Below are positions 10,558 to 23,429 of a stretch of DNA of 64,000 bases, one piece after another (position 1 is the stretch's first letter; every line of letters begins with the position of its first letter). The position numbers and the translations under genes were made by a program. Under the pieces are notes generated by a model. The model saw only the letters and a list, made by a program, of their open reading frames with translations, did no database searches and had not been told where the DNA came from. This DNA comes from Perkinsus olseni (taxonomy: Eukaryota; Perkinsozoa; Perkinsida): assembly GCA_013115125.1 (NCBI GenBank), contig JABANN010000036.1, forward strand, positions 1 through 64,000, given 5' to 3'.

Positions 10558-12532
10558 CTCTTGACCTTACAATAGGTGTTCCGGGGTAGGTTGTAAAGAT
10601 ACTATTAGCGCTGCCTCGCCTGGTGAGGACGGCGGGAGGTAATGACAGAGGAGTTGCTGAGGGGATGTGCGGGGTACCTGATGGGCAACTGAGGAAGCAT
10701 CATACCCAGCCCAGTGTGCTCACACAAAGGCTCTACGGATCCGCCATTAGTCGCCGCGCTGTGGGGCACCGAGGAGGCAGGGAACCAGGCGTAGGTAGTG
10801 CCGACGACCGCTAAGGCAAGCATTACCGACATTCAGCAGACTCCGCCCTACAGTCTTTCCGAGCTAGTGCATCCGGTATCGTGGCCGCTGTATTATTTCC
10901 CCTCCGCGGTAACTGACGAGGAGAGCATTCGAGGTCGGCGCCTCCGTCCCCTCACATTCTCTTTCGTCTGCTTCGCCCCCCACGCAGAAAGCGAGGTCTC
11001 CGAGTCAGAGCCTGAGATCGGCAGTACAATGGAACCGCAATAACTTTCTACTGTGTGTGCGCCTCAGCCGTGCTCGACGCGGGGCCGTCCTGGCGTCGTG
11101 GTCCCCTCCCGAACCCACATTGCAGAGCTCCAAGTGGCCAGTGGAACTGAGCGACCGTGTCATCCGGAGAGTAGGCATCGACCGTACTGAGAAGCCGACA
11201 GGATCCGACTGGTGGGCAGAGATAGGAAGCTGGAACAGCTTCGAGCCGAGTCGCAGCCACCGGCGCCCGAGCTGGACATAGAACTCTGAGTAGAAAATTG
11301 ATAGAGAAGGCGGGGGTAATGAGCGTCCTCACTTGGGAGAGGGGCAGGCTTGGTACGGCGACTCGGAAGGCTCCAGGCTGAGACGATGCGAGGCGATGGA
11401 GGTGATCGGGAAGGGCGGGACTCACATCACGCAACCTTTCGCCCGGACTTGGGTGGTAATCTTTGCTGAAATTCCGCCCGAACGGGAGATCGGTGGGGGA
11501 GGAGCAGCCGGCCAAGGACGCTCGGTGGATGAAAAAACTGAAGGAGGGAAACATAGAGACGAGAAAAACATACTCGAAATCAATGTGCGGATAGGTCTAG
11601 TCAGCGCTACTGACTATAGTCCATAAAAAAGAGCGCATCACTCAGGGTTTGCTTACTCGCCAGCCGAGGGCATCCCTTCAACGGGTACTGCATGCTGCTC
11701 GATAGGCGTCTGACTCCAACTGAAGGCAACAGACCCATCTACTCGCTAGCAGGCCAGAGGGGCACTCACAGTCGTTCAACATTAGGCACCTCAATCGGGT
11801 CCTCGTCGAAGGACTGAAGAAGAGACTGGGTTAACCATACCAGGGATGCCGACTAGGGACACACGTTGGTGACAACTCACCCGTGCCCGCCGTCGCGAGA
11901 AACCGGCACAGAAAGCAGGGGTCGTGCGCCTGAAGGGAGGAGTGAGAGCATGTGGAAAGTCAACTTGGTTACCCCGCAAGCATCACCCCACCAGAGTCCT
12001 CGCGAGTACCACTGTGAAGCATCGAATAACAACTACTACGTAACAGCAGAAGTCGTCCGGCCATCACTCGTCACCCGTCCGAGCACCGTAGCCCCAAGCC
12101 CTCGTGATGGACAGACCAGCAGCGACGACTTGCGTGAGAGGAGAGGTCTTCAGCGATGCGGCTTCCCAGCTTGCTACTAACATCACTCGCAGCCCCGTTG
12201 TTACGGTACACTCGCTAGCATCTCCGGGCACTCGCAGGTTTCAGCGTTATTATCGCGGTTCAAGTATAGCTGTTCCACCGAGCTCGAGTGCGACAGGAAG
12301 ACGATTCATGCAGGACCTGCATTGCAGGTTGCAATAGCCGCCTCCTCCTCTACAATCTGCATTAGGGTACCACGAGCTCTTTCACTGAGGCTCGCCAGAC
12401 TTACAGCCATTCGTGGTACGAACTTCGCAACGTCCACGGCCGGATGGACACTCGCCAAGACCCTCCCCACTCTTCAATTTACTACACCCAAGTCAGAGGG
12501 AACACAAGAAACTCTTCTTCCTACTATTTTGC
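10558..12532. other. Mostly unassigned stretch, one doubtful plus-strand frame
   Basis: A plus-strand frame at 10798-11043 reads like protein (PPYSLSELVHPVSWPLYYF, later an acidic ESEVSESEPEIG), and a short coiled piece DRKLEQLRAESQPPAPELD ends at a stop near 11287. They could be exons of a small unknown gene, but I could not join them through convincing introns. The rest, to the UROD stop at 12533, holds nothing recognisable apart from a perfect 15-nt palindrome with 1-nt centre at 12315-12329. Confidence 0.3.
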
Positions 12533-14189
12533 CTAGAGCTTAACGCTCTTGATGACATCGATGAAATTACCAGCCATTTCTGGTGTCATATCTGGCATCA
12601 TGCCGTGCCCTAAGTTGGCGATGTACCTACCACGCCGTCCTCAGCACCCCGACCAGCGTAATGAGATCACGTACTTGGACCGTCCACCACCGAAGGCATT
12701 CACGTTCGCTTCAACAGCTTCCTTTACTACAGCGGCAGGGCTATACAGCATCGCAGGGTCCAAGTTGCCTGCCGAATCAAGTCAGCTGCCACTGCCACAT
12801 GGGACGCTGATGATCACCCTGGAGGACCTTCCCAGGGAGCTCGCGTCTGGCCTCTTCCGCCCGTTTCCTCCACGTCACTGAGATGGCGTCATACGCGGAA
12901 TCCTCGAACAAAGTCAAATCTTGGACGTCCTTCGGAAAACCGATGAGCAGAGCGTCAGGTCGCTGTCGCTTGACCTACCAGCACGCATGCACAGCAGGGC
13001 GCACTGCAAAGATTCCCTCTCACCTCGACCGGGATACGCTTGAAATTCTCCAAGCAGAACTCTAGATAGCAATCGGGCGTTATCTCGCCTCCATTAGTAT
13101 CGAAAACCTGAGGCCCAGTAAGTATCACCCGGTGACCTCCCATAAAAGCAGCCGGCCAACCTGCAGAATCTTAGCCCCTGCGTCGTACTGGTTGACCAAG
13201 TACTCGATACAAATATCAGTGATAGCTGCCATAACGCGCTTAGCGTCCTCGGGATAGGTGTAGAGCCTGTTCTGGGCCGTGAAGGCGTCAGAGACCCGAA
13301 GTGAAGCTACTACCACGCTCTGGCCTTGGACCATGTCTTGCTGCCACCACCCTCTACCATGTAACAGAACAGGGACCACGGGGCGCCTGCAACGGTTGGT
13401 CTGACAGTGTTGCCGCGATCAGACTGACAGAACTCACCACAGAAGCCAATGACAGTGAGCTCATTCTGCAGCTTGCTAACAGTAGCGAAGATGGCATCAT
13501 ACACGTAGCCGAGGCCTTCAGTGACGTCAGGTGCAAGGTTGAGGAACCTAATGAACCACCAAGCCTGTGAGGAGGCACCGAAAGGAGCCGAAACTACTTG
13601 TCTATATCAGCTGGCGTCTCGAGCTTGGGACTCAACACTGGTCCCGTCCCCGGTACCATCTCTAGGTGCTGACCCATGACCATTGGGATGGTCAGTATAT
13701 CCGAGAACACTAAGCAAGGCAACTATACCCCTTCCGGAGGGCCACAGCCTTCCCCTTACCAATGCAAGCATCTAGCTTACTGAATCTCCGGTAGGGTTGT
13801 ATCGTGACCTCAGAGGCCAGGTCTGGATCTTGACAGACCTGGCATTTCCCTCTTCATTCAACCCAGCGCATAGTGGCCAAGTATTACCTTTACGAAGTCG
13901 TGTTCAGCCCTTAGTGCCTTAAACTCTGGTAAATAACGGCCGGCCTGCCTCATAATCCATACCGGGATCTCGTCAACCTCCTCGCCGCGAGCGGCACGCA
14001 GCAACCTGACCAGATTGCTGTCAGCGGAAATCGGATTGGATGAAATCTCATTTAACGACAGGCACGGGTCCATTGTGGATAAGCCCCTCACCTGTTCTGC
14101 TTGGGCTCCGGCCAAGAGTACCCAGCATCGAGGAACCCCTTCCTAGCGGCAGAGTAGTCGACTGTGGATGACGAGGAGGAAGGCGCCAT
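12533..14189 (-). CDS. UROD: Uroporphyrinogen decarboxylase
   Basis: Catalyses removal of four carboxyl groups from uroporphyrinogen III to give coproporphyrinogen III in haem synthesis. Joined exons give the family signatures: [18 protein letters not shown] (substrate-binding arginine loop), [13 protein letters not shown] with the catalytic aspartate, [55 protein letters not shown], and [14 protein letters not shown] with the conserved histidine. The stop is at 12533-12535. Exon limits checked in phase include 14092-14189, 13888-14017 and 13760-13838, with introns of 35-75 nt. I chose the ATG at 14189 because it gives a normal-length amino end. An upstream in-frame extension reaches to about 14366 and could be a leader, but an intron there is also possible. 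It is divergent from ACC, whose start lies about 316 bp away, so the two may share an upstream region. Confidence 0.93.
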
Positions 14190-14505
14190 TGGGCACGGGA
14201 AAGGAGAAGGCACCACGAAAACTGCTGAGAATTCCGTGAGAAAACTTTGAACACGAGATTTGCCGAAGTGTTCAGTAGACCCTTCTGATAGTCGCCAGAG
14301 CATTGCGTGATGGCCTTTGGGTTGGTGATCGAATGCCATGGGCATAAGCCTGCATCGCTCCGCCATCCGAGTGGTGCACGTTGTGCGATTTTCGAAGTTC
14401 CTCTGAGTCGCTCCGCTACCAAATGGCTATTTTCACTACCCCGACCTCTACTGCTCATGTGCTCCGTCCTCACCTTATGCTGTAGTTTTTTGGCACCCTC
14501 AATCG
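14190..14505. promoter_or_regulatory. Shared divergent upstream region UROD / ACC
   Basis: This gap of about 316 bp lies between the chosen UROD start on the minus strand and the ACC start on the plus strand. Both promoters must lie in or near it unless upstream untranslated exons exist. I see no defensible TATA box or known motif. Part of it is an open frame in phase with UROD, so the true promoter may be shorter. Confidence 0.35.
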
Positions 14506-17500
14506 ATGTCCTTGTCCACCCCAGCGGCGGCGTATCTTCACCGCCACAACTCGACCACGACCGAGCTCAGACCCCTTCGAATACTCGTGGCCAATAATGG
14601 CCTGTCAGCGTGCAAGTTCATAAGGAGCACTGCCAAGGCTCAGTTGCAGCCCGAAACGTACTGTTGGGGACTCGCTGGTTTCGTCACTCGGTCGTGGTAG
14701 GTGTATCGCAAGGGGAGTGGATCTTTACATTATGGAGACCCCTGACGACCGTGAGGCCGGCCTGTCGTACAGGGCCGAGCCCAACCCATTGGTGCCCCCA
14801 GGATGCGGGGTCAGGGTGGTCCCTGTGGAGACCCCTCCTGGGCCTGGTGCCAACAACTATGGCAATGTCCAGGTGGGAGAGAGCGTCCACTTACCGTCGC
14901 AAGGCTGACTTGGTCGTGGTAGGTTATACGCAGACTCGCAGTCGAGAACGAATGCGATATGATCTGGCCTGGCTGGGGTCATGCTTCGGAGAACCCCGAG
15001 CTCCCTGAAGCCTTCGAAAACACCGGAATAGAATTCATCGGCCCCTCTGCCAAGTAACTCGACCCCTTGGCACCAGCCTTTCGTCGTACCTGCTTCGTTC
15101 AGGTGTATGAAACTCCTGGGGGACAAGGCCGAGTCCACCATCACTGCCAAGAAGTGCGGGGTACGGTTGGCCGGGTCTGGGTCCCACTGAAGGGGATCTA
15201 TCTTCGCTGATGTATTAGGTGCCGTGCATCCCGTGGTCGGGAGATTACCCTGACTTGGCCACTGAAGGCTTCGTAGCTGACGCGGAAGCAGCGGCAGAGT
15301 GCTGTGATAGAATCGGATACCCCTGCATGATTAAGGCTGCTATGGGTGGTGGAGGCAAAGGTGAGTTCGGCAAGGAGTGATAGGGCTTGGATAAAGCTTC
15401 GCTCAAGGCATTCGTATGGTGTCCCGCCGGGAAGAAGTGGCAGACAAGTACGACTTGGTCAGAGGCGAGATCCCTACCGGCGGCATCATGATCATGCGAT
15501 GTGTGACCAGGGCCCGCCATTTTGAAGTCCAGATCCTCGCCGACAAGTAGCGATCGACGCCGGCACACCGTTCCACGCCACGCTGGTTGCGTTATTAGAT
15601 ACAACAACGTAGTTGCCCTGAGCACGCGTGATTGCTCCCTGCAGCGGCGCCAACAGAAGATGGTTGAGGAGGGCCCAGTCGTCCACACCAGCCACGAGAG
15701 GGTCCTCGAGATGCAGGACTGCGCCGCCAGGCTCTGCGCGGAGGTTGGGTAGGTCACGGTCCCTGTTATCGACTAGGCCAACGCTCGGTGGCACAGGTAC
15801 GTTTCGGCGGGTACGGTGGAGTTCCTGTACGACATAGAGACCGACGAGTATTATTTCCTCGAAGTCAACACACGTCTCCAAGTGGAGCATCCTGTCACGG
15901 AGCTCCTTAGTGGTGTCAACCTGCCAAGCGCTATGATCCAAGTGGCTCTGGGGAAGTCTCTCAATGAGATACCCGATGTAGCTGCATTTTTGGCCGATCC
16001 CGAGCGCTACAGGTTCAAGGACAGACACGTGATGGCATGCCGAATAACAGCTGAGGTAATAGCTGCTTCGAAGATCGAGTTTTCATGCTGTTTCCAGGCG
16101 GCTGACGATGGCTTCCGACCGACTTCTGGCGACGTGGAACGCGTGAAGCTGTATGAGGACCAGATCAGCTACGAGGAACTTAATGAGGACGTTTTGTAAT
16201 AATTACACTGGGATAATGTAGGTCCTCAACTGTTCGTCTTGTTCAGTCTTTACTACTTCTCTATCGCGGCCGATGGCAAGAATAAGGCAGCCATCACGCA
16301 GTATTCTGACAGTCAGTTTGGCCATATTTTCGTTGTTGGTAAGGGAGTCTGCAGTAGGCGGCTGGCTGCGTATTGGTCTGTGTAGGTTCCGACCGTCGTG
16401 ATGCGGTAAGGCGTATGGTGGAGGTACTCCGCAACGTGGAGGTTGTAGGAGAGATCAAGTGCAGTGTGGACTACATCAGAGAAGTAAGATCCTGCTGCTG
16501 CTGCTGCTTCGTGGACCACGGCTTTTCGTGGCGTCGTGGACAATCCAGAAAAATAAATAGTGGAGTAGCAGCGGAGTTTCACCTGCGATAAGGAAATCAC
16601 CGCGGAAAACGGGTTTCAAACGGCACTTCAGTGATCACGGACGAAACTGTAGTAAATAAAGAGTATGTGCCAGTAGATCGCTAGAAGAACTTCGTCTCGC
16701 AACGGCAATTCCACGGTTGCTCCACCAACCAAAAGTACTTCTGGGTGAGCGTGTGATAGCCCCTTCGCCTATTAGGTTATGCGTACCAGCGAGTTCGAGA
16801 ACGATACCTACCATACCAACTGGCTGCTATCTCCTACTGAAGGCCAGCGGGTCATCACTAAGGCCATCGCCATGGACTCTGTGGTCAATGGCAGTCTCGT
16901 ACTCGCCAAGGTTGGCGTTGCAGCGTCCATCTGCAAGTAGGCTCACCACTTGGCGTTGCCCTCCCATCCCTTCGTTGTCAGGTTCCTCTATCGGTCCCGT
17001 CGTGCTGAGTCCCAGTTCGAGGCGAAGCTGTCTGCTGCACAGCTCCCTGCGCACTTGGCGACTACCATGCACGAGGACGTGGTTCTCGGGAAATGCGGCC
17101 GACTGCCGTACCGGCCCTGCAAGTTCCTATCGCAGGTCTCGGCTACGGGGCCGAACTCCTTCTGTGTCACCATACAGATGCCCGACGGTGAGAAGGTTAT
17201 GATACCCTACCTGCACGCCGAGCCGGTCGCTGGGGACGTGTATGAGTTCCGACTGAGCGGGTGGCAGTTCAACGCAACCGGCCAGCGCGTCGTGTTCGCT
17301 CCTCACGGTGAGATGCTGACGATGTACTTCGGCGAGTGCAAGAGTGAATGCTGGGAGATCATCAGAGAGGTCGACCCTCATGAGGTCCGCTCACAGATGG
17401 CCGGCAGTGTGCACTCGCTGAAGGTCTCTGATGGCGACCGGGTTGAGGCGGGGGACGTCATTTGCCAAGTGGAAGCTATGAAGATGTTCATGCCCATTCT

Positions 17501-20500
17501 CATGCCCTTCACCGGTGTTATCAAGTTCAACGTGGCTCCGGGTAGTACACTGAAGGTGAACGATTTGATAGCCACCCTGAGCGAGTTGGAAGTGGACGAC
17601 CCTGCCAAGCTAGAGGACTGCAAGCCGATGGTGTACTCTGATGCGAAGGTACTGCATAAGCGACGATTGCCCGTCCAATTCGACCCAACTGACGTAGAGA
17701 ACATCATGAAGGGCTACGAGCTTATCGGGATGACCCCGCATGAATTCGTCGGCAAGCTCACCGAGTACGTCAGCCGGGAGGGCAAGAGGGCAGACGACAG
17801 CTTTGATACTACCACGGCTGAGAGGATACTTGATATGGTCATCAGAGTGGAGGGCCCAGCGGATGAGATGGTCGACCATTTGAGTCACATGAACCCTGGT
17901 GCCTCCCGTCTGGCCCTGTCGGTCGCCAAGGCGGGCCTGGTTGACCCTAAGGACATGGGTCTGCTCATGGACATCGCTCGGAGCCGACGGAATACGCGCC
18001 TTCGAGTTGACATTGCGATGTGCGTGATTGCAGTGTTGTGGGAGAAGTCGGCCTGGGTTGATGCGCTGGAGAAGATTCAGAAATGGAAGACGGCTGATAT
18101 GGAAAACCTCAAGTTGGCTGCCGGTGCTCTAACTCTTCGGGCGAACGGTATCACTGCCAGTGACAGTCTGGCGGAACCGATGCTCACGGTCATCGACGAG
18201 GTGTCTCTTGGGAAGACGGACGCTTCGACGGCCAGCCCCAATGAGCTTAGCAGTATGAGCTCTGATGGCAACTCGAGTTCGGAGGAGAGTGCTAGTGGAG
18301 TGCAGCCGATGGTGAAGAGTCCACTGAAGCGGATGATCAGAAATGACAGTATCCGCAGCCTGTTCGAGCGGGCACTAGGCCGTAGACCATCCGCTGTTGG
18401 GAATATCTCTGGCGGTATGAGGCTGGAAGTTGTTAAGGACTTGTTTCCAGTGTCCAAGGACAACATCACCGACCCCTACACCTACTACGCCCAGCTCAAC
18501 TTCAACCTACAGAGCGCCACTGAGATGCGCTGGTCGGAGTCGGTTGTGTCCGGTGTCAGAAAGCTTGACAATCTGCTGGCTGCCAGTGTGCATCTTTCGG
18601 ACCCCGCCAACTACGTTGCCGAGGTCGTGTCGATGTACCAGCGTATGCGCAGAGAGCTGACCATGGCCGGCCCTTGCCTAGGAGATCGCCGAACTCATCT
18701 GAGGATCGACGTCAAGCCCGTTCGTCTCCTCGAGGGTGTTGGTGACGAGGCCTGTGCCGAGGCTCTGTGTGCTGGCTTGAATGAGGGCGGTGAGGCTGTC
18801 AATAAGGAAGCTCCCGTTGCCAGCGTTGCTGTCGTGCTTGGTCCCCATAGGAGGTAGAAAGGCCAATCCTGGTGGGTGCTTCCTCGCATCATCTACTCCC
18901 TCAGATTCTTCTTCCACAATTCGGCAGTGGTGTCTGAGGCCAAGTTCGTCGAGCTCGCCCTGTACCGCAACGCCCCGCCTCATAGATGGCAGGAGATGGA
19001 GTGCTCTCGGTTTAAGAACTACACCCTCACGCCCTTGCCCCTGAGCCCTTGCCCCAATGCCTACTCTCCTTTGTCGCCCCAGAACGTCACAGACTTTGTA
19101 TCAGTGGTGAAGGCTACACCAAGGGAGTGCAACAAGGGTGAGCTAGGGTGGGTCGAGTGGCTGATGTGCTGACACTTCCTGCAGGTAAATGGTCGGAGCC
19201 CATCCTAAGCGCCAGTGCGTTCGTGACGGGCAGCGCGAAGGACAGAAGTCCGTCGACGGCCGTGAAGCTGGTCGAGAGTGCGATGATCGCGGCGCTCGAC
19301 TCACTCATGATCAACACTAAGGGACCTCGCAGGACCAACCAGCAGTGCAATCGGTAGGCCTGTCATTCGCCGTAGCGTGTCCAACGGAGAGCTTTTAGGA
19401 TGTATCTATCGGTCTCGTGTCCCGACTGGGAGGATGCCGAAGACTCGGACGAGGATGCTGAGGATATGGGCGATAACTCTGCGGTCCTGGGTCGGTCACT
19501 GAGCCAAGCTGAGAAAACCGTGGCTGCCGCTGTTCGTGGCTACTCGTCTGTGTTGTGGGCCTACGCTAATAATCTTGAGGTGAGGCCTTCACGGTGGCTT
19601 GCTTAGGGTGGTCTTTATCCGTCTTTGTAGGTCCGCCTTTCCTTTGGCCAGCATATGCCGATAAGAGTATTCGCCAGAGGGACGCCGTCGCGTGTCGATG
19701 TCACCACTACGGCTTACCATGAAGTCCGTCACCCGACCACCGGTGTGCTGCAGCTTAGACGCCTCCCGAACCCGAATGATGGCAGCCTTGCCGAGAGCGA
19801 TGGCGTCGATGTGGACTCACCGCTGCAGCAGCCGGCCGGTGTCACCGTCAGAAGACACGCTGCTGAGCGGCTGGACGTAGGACGCGATGGTACCGATCTG
19901 CGCAACAACCGTCATTATTTCAGACCACGTACGTCTACGACTTCCTCGAGTTGTTCGAACAAGCTGTCCGAGAGGAGTGGCGACGGAAGAAGAGCGGCCA
20001 TGAAGCCCGTATCATACTGTCCGAGACCAAGCGCTTCGTCAAGGTCGAAGAGCTCAGGTTGAAGCCAGGTGAGTGGAAGCGTCTGCTGGGGTAATGACGG
20101 GTAGGGTGGCTACAGGTATGGAGGACCCCCTGCGCGATAAGGACCCCGCCTCGATGCTCGACTTCGTGCCCAACTCCCCTGGTACCAACAACATCGGTAT
20201 GGTTGCTTGGAAGCTCACGATGAAGGTGGGCGGACGATTTTTGGCAATTTTCCGACAGCGTAGTACCACATTTTTCGCAGATGCCCGAGTGGCCAGCTGG
20301 TCGGGAGGTTTATGTTGTGGCCAATGACATCACGTTCATCCAGGGTTCCTTCGCCCCGAAGGAGGATGACCTCTTTTATTATGTGTCCAAGCTAGCCAGG
20401 ATTAGCGGCGCTCCTCGTCTCTACATTGCTGGCAACTCCGGTGCTAGGCTCGGTATCGCGAAGGAAGTCTTCGCCCGGTTCAAGGTGGCCTGGCGGGAAG

Positions 20501-21893
20501 ATTCTCCTGACGAGGTCGACTATCTGTACCTCGACCGTGAGGACTATGATGCTATTCCCAACTCCGTGAGGGGCGTCTGGGAAGGTGACCGGTTCAAGAT
20601 TACGACCATCATCGGCAAGGAGCACGGCATCGGTATAGAGTGTCTGTCTGCCTCTGGCGTTATCGCCGGGGAGACGTCCTTGACTTACAGCCAGAATATG
20701 ACCATAACCTACGTTACAGCTAGGACTGTTGGCATTGGTTCGTATCTTGCCCGACTCAGTCAGCGTGTGATACAGAAGCGTACAGCGCCTATCATCCTCA
20801 CTGGGTTCAAGGCGCTCAATTCGGTTCTGGGTAAGGAGATTTACACCAGCAACGATGACATTGGAGGCCCTCATGTTATGTTCACCAATGGCATCACACA
20901 GACGACGGTTGACGACGACCTCTCGGGCGTGCGGGAGATGGTACGAAGGATTGCGATGCTTCGGGAACCACAAACGCAGCCGAATAAGATGCCTCATGTC
21001 GATGGGCCTGACTGTATCTACGACAAGCACTCCTTTGAGGAGCAGATGGAAGGCTGGGCCCCTAGTGTCAGGGTTGGTCGGGCGGCGATCGGCGGTTCGC
21101 CGGTCGGTATAGTGATGTCGGCTACGGAGACTACTACTGCAGTGAGGTTGGCTGATCCTGCGGACCTGAGCTCCTCGGAGAAGACCATCACCTACGAGCC
21201 TGGTGTGCTGTATGCTAATGGGGTATCCAAGGTCGCCCAGACCGTGAGTGACCTCATCACCGAGGAGCTGCCGCTGGTCATGGTGCTCAACTCCCGAAAG
21301 GTAGTATGAGAACGCCGGGCCTTACTCGAGGGAAGCATAATGGGATTTTTCTTTTCAGGTTGATAGCACGGACATCGAGATGAACCATAATATATCCCAG
21401 CTCGTTGAGGAGCTTGTGCGATTCGAGAAGACCGGCAAGCCTCTCATTGTATTGCCCGCCAAGGGTTGCCTACTGTCCACTGAAGTCAAGACGGCTATCG
21501 AGTCCGCAGCACCCACCAGCTACATTTTCGATAACTCCTATGGGTCTCGGGACATGTGGACGTGCCTGTCGCTTGCCGACAGCGAGAGCTATTCTTGGAA
21601 CGAACTGCGCAGCTGGCTTGCGTGCTTCCTAGGCTGTGAGCCGCAGCAGTTCATCGGTGTTACCGGTGCCAACGATGATATCGACGAAATTAAGAAGGAG
21701 CTACTGGGATACATGAAGGAAGGGTGAGGACGGCGCAGGAGATTTGGTTCGACCGTTGACCGCTGTGATTGTCAGGTACGGCAGTCTGGTGGAGAGCGTC
21801 GTTCAGAGCCAGAACAAAGGCAATCCCTTGGTGGCTGGCCCTTCTGCTGCCCTCACATCAGCCAAGTCTGTCTTGCGTCCGCGTGATCTCTGA
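14506..21893 (+). CDS. ACC: Multidomain acetyl-CoA carboxylase, 22 exons, shortened carboxyltransferase
   Basis: ACC makes malonyl-CoA from acetyl-CoA, bicarbonate and ATP. I joined 22 exons: 14506-14657, 14701-14872, 14923-15053, 15103-15160, 15219-15360, 15408-15546, 15599-15748, 15797-16055, 16098-16195, 16247-16338, 16386-16483, 16776-16936, 16982-18853, 18905-19137, 19185-19353, 19399-19579, 19631-19876, 19924-20068, 20116-20225, 20281-21300, 21359-21723 and 21776-21893. All phases agree and give 2036 codons; the family is usually about 2200-2350. Domains: biotin carboxylase ([23 protein letters not shown]-grasp loop [39 protein letters not shown]); biotin carrier with VEAMKM at about 17475, where most eukaryotes have EVMKM; the central domain; and carboxyltransferase ([52 protein letters not shown]). 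After LPLVMVLN the usual GFSGG and later CT motifs are absent. The last exon could be spliced differently. Confidence 0.93.
16484..16775 (+). other. Unusually long ACC intron (292 nt)
   Basis: All other ACC introns are about 43-58 nt. This one runs from the donor GTAAGA after VDYIRE to the acceptor CCTATTAG before [10 protein letters not shown], and the protein reads straight across. It opens with a (CTG)5 run and contains no complete frame. Its 3' part begins with its own donor-like GTGAGC at 16745. This suggests insertion of about 250 bp into an originally short intron, but no terminal repeats or target duplication are visible. Confidence 0.6.
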
Positions 21894-22305
21894 GTACGCC
21901 AAGAAAGATACTGAGCTGGCTCGTGAATAGAGTATTATTAAGATTGTTGTTAAGATATCATACGGGCCTACCTAGAGCTCCCCTAGTTCCTCTCGTTTTA
22001 CATGTAGTATTGATCACGCTAAGGCCGCGATGAAGGGCCCGTTAGTGATGCCATTTTCGACGGAGGTCGCTGAGCCTAGCTTGACTCCTCCCACAGGCAT
22101 TCACGCCCTTTCGCTATGACGCTACTGCTCCCACTAGTATTACCAAACACTTTCCGCGGCTCCCGACTAGCCGTTTTGCCAGTCCGATCCGAGATGGATC
22201 CTTCGACCCAACTCCGGAACCGTTCTCTTCATAAGATCATCATGCGAGTTGAGTTGTGTCACATAGCCAGGAGCTCGGGGTCAGTCGTGCAGCTAGGGTT
22301 CCTTC
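21894..22305. other. Intergenic stretch downstream of ACC
   Basis: It follows the chosen ACC stop. A frame [15 protein letters not shown] ending in a stop near 21929 could be an alternative ACC C-terminus if the last intron is spliced differently. Beyond it nothing is recognisable. Confidence 0.35.
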
Positions 22306-22833
22306 ATAATGATACCATTCTACCGCCACGGCGTGCTCATCAACAACTACAGTGAGGACCTCTTCGGAGTCGATCTGTACAAGAAGAGGTACGCTGGCAG
22401 TACAGCTAGGGTCGTGTGATTTTGATTGTATCAGATCGAGCGGAGCGATGCTGGAGGACCCTCAAGTGACAGCGGCGAGGAAGTGTAGGATGGTATTCCT
22501 TTAGTGGCGTTCTGGAGAGCTATCATCAGGTTCGGTGTCCCATTTGGCTCACCAGTGGTACTCTCCGAAACCGTACAGTACAGTTCCGGATCCAGAAACA
22601 GCAGCGGCACAGGACAGAAGGTAGTATGGCTCATGTTGGCTGCTGCTGCGTTGTAATGCGATTACTCGTGCTCAGGTTATGCGTACCACAACACCTGTTA
22701 TTCGGCCATGCTGGGGATGTTGATAAGGATCCAAGGAGGAATCTACAGAGGAGGGAGTTCTACTCAAGCCATCAGTTCTTCTACCAGAACCCTGTCGTAG
22801 TAAAGGGCATTTCACTCCGACGTGGGTGGCCTT
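22306..22833 (+). CDS. Possible small multi-exon gene, unknown
   Basis: Not recognised. A frame MIPFYRHGVLINNYSEDLFG begins near 22309, reaches a GT donor near 22389, and resumes after a TATCAG acceptor as IERSDAGGPSSDSGEE, an acidic serine-rich stretch. Two further introns are plausible, and a piece RREFYSSHQFFYQNPVVV follows near 22755. The short GT-AG introns and protein-like composition argue for coding, but no domain is seen and the stop is not settled. It could also be the 5' part of the next gene. Confidence 0.3.
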
Positions 22834-23429
22834 AAGAGTGTCTCCACCGGCGAGGGATGAGTGTTTGGCGATGAATATCGGTTAAAGCAGGCTCGATATC
22901 ATAGAAAATTCGATACCAAAGTGATATCGGTGTGAAGCACCCTTGATTGTCGTCGCATCTGTTCCGACTAAACCATCCGGTGGTATGATGATCGGATTAC
23001 TATCACGCTCTTGCCTGAAGGGAGACTGTTTCTCTTGGTGGAAATGGCGGGACTCAGGCCAGCGGAGAGATCAAGCAAGCGCACAGGGTGCCGAGTGAAC
23101 TCTATCTGGGAGATCCTCAGGACCTACAGGTGAAGGCCCACGTCCATCAGTCAACAGTCGTTCATTGGCCGATTCTCGCAGGGAGTGGCGCCAGTCTCGA
23201 CGAAGCTAGTACAACGATCTCGAAGTAGATGGTCCGATGAAGCCGCAGCGGACCCGTAGGGTCTGATTGAGCTACGGTGGGTCCGGTGATGAGGCTTGTC
23301 AGGTTCGCTACCACAAATTCGCTCCATTTTCGGAGTAAGAGCCTGAATCTTCCGCAGGGTAATTAGCTCTTTGAGGGCAACTCTGTCTGTGGCTATGTTC
23401 AACCCTTAGATGCCCCTCGGCACCCCAGA
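22834..23429. other. Intergenic stretch
   Basis: No recognisable exon on either strand. An 84-codon minus-strand frame at 23151-23402 has no family feature and is treated as chance. Confidence 0.3.

Noticed and set aside
11048-11554. 168-codon minus-strand open frame
   Set aside because: Proline/arginine/leucine-rich reading of GC-rich DNA without domain or splice context; the plus strand of the same stretch also has protein-like pieces. Not supportable as a gene.
14048-14473. 141-codon minus-strand frame upstream of UROD
   Set aside because: It crosses the confirmed UROD intron in a different frame from the protein, so it is not the UROD leader.
20392-21030. 212-codon minus-strand open frame across the ACC carboxyltransferase exon
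   Set aside because: It lies opposite an unmistakable conserved exon and is explained by that exon's codon composition.
22665-22690. Match of caggttatgcgtacca to the ACC exon 12 border at 16775
   Set aside because: Only about 14 bases around a common splice acceptor pattern, with different context on both sides; chance is likely.
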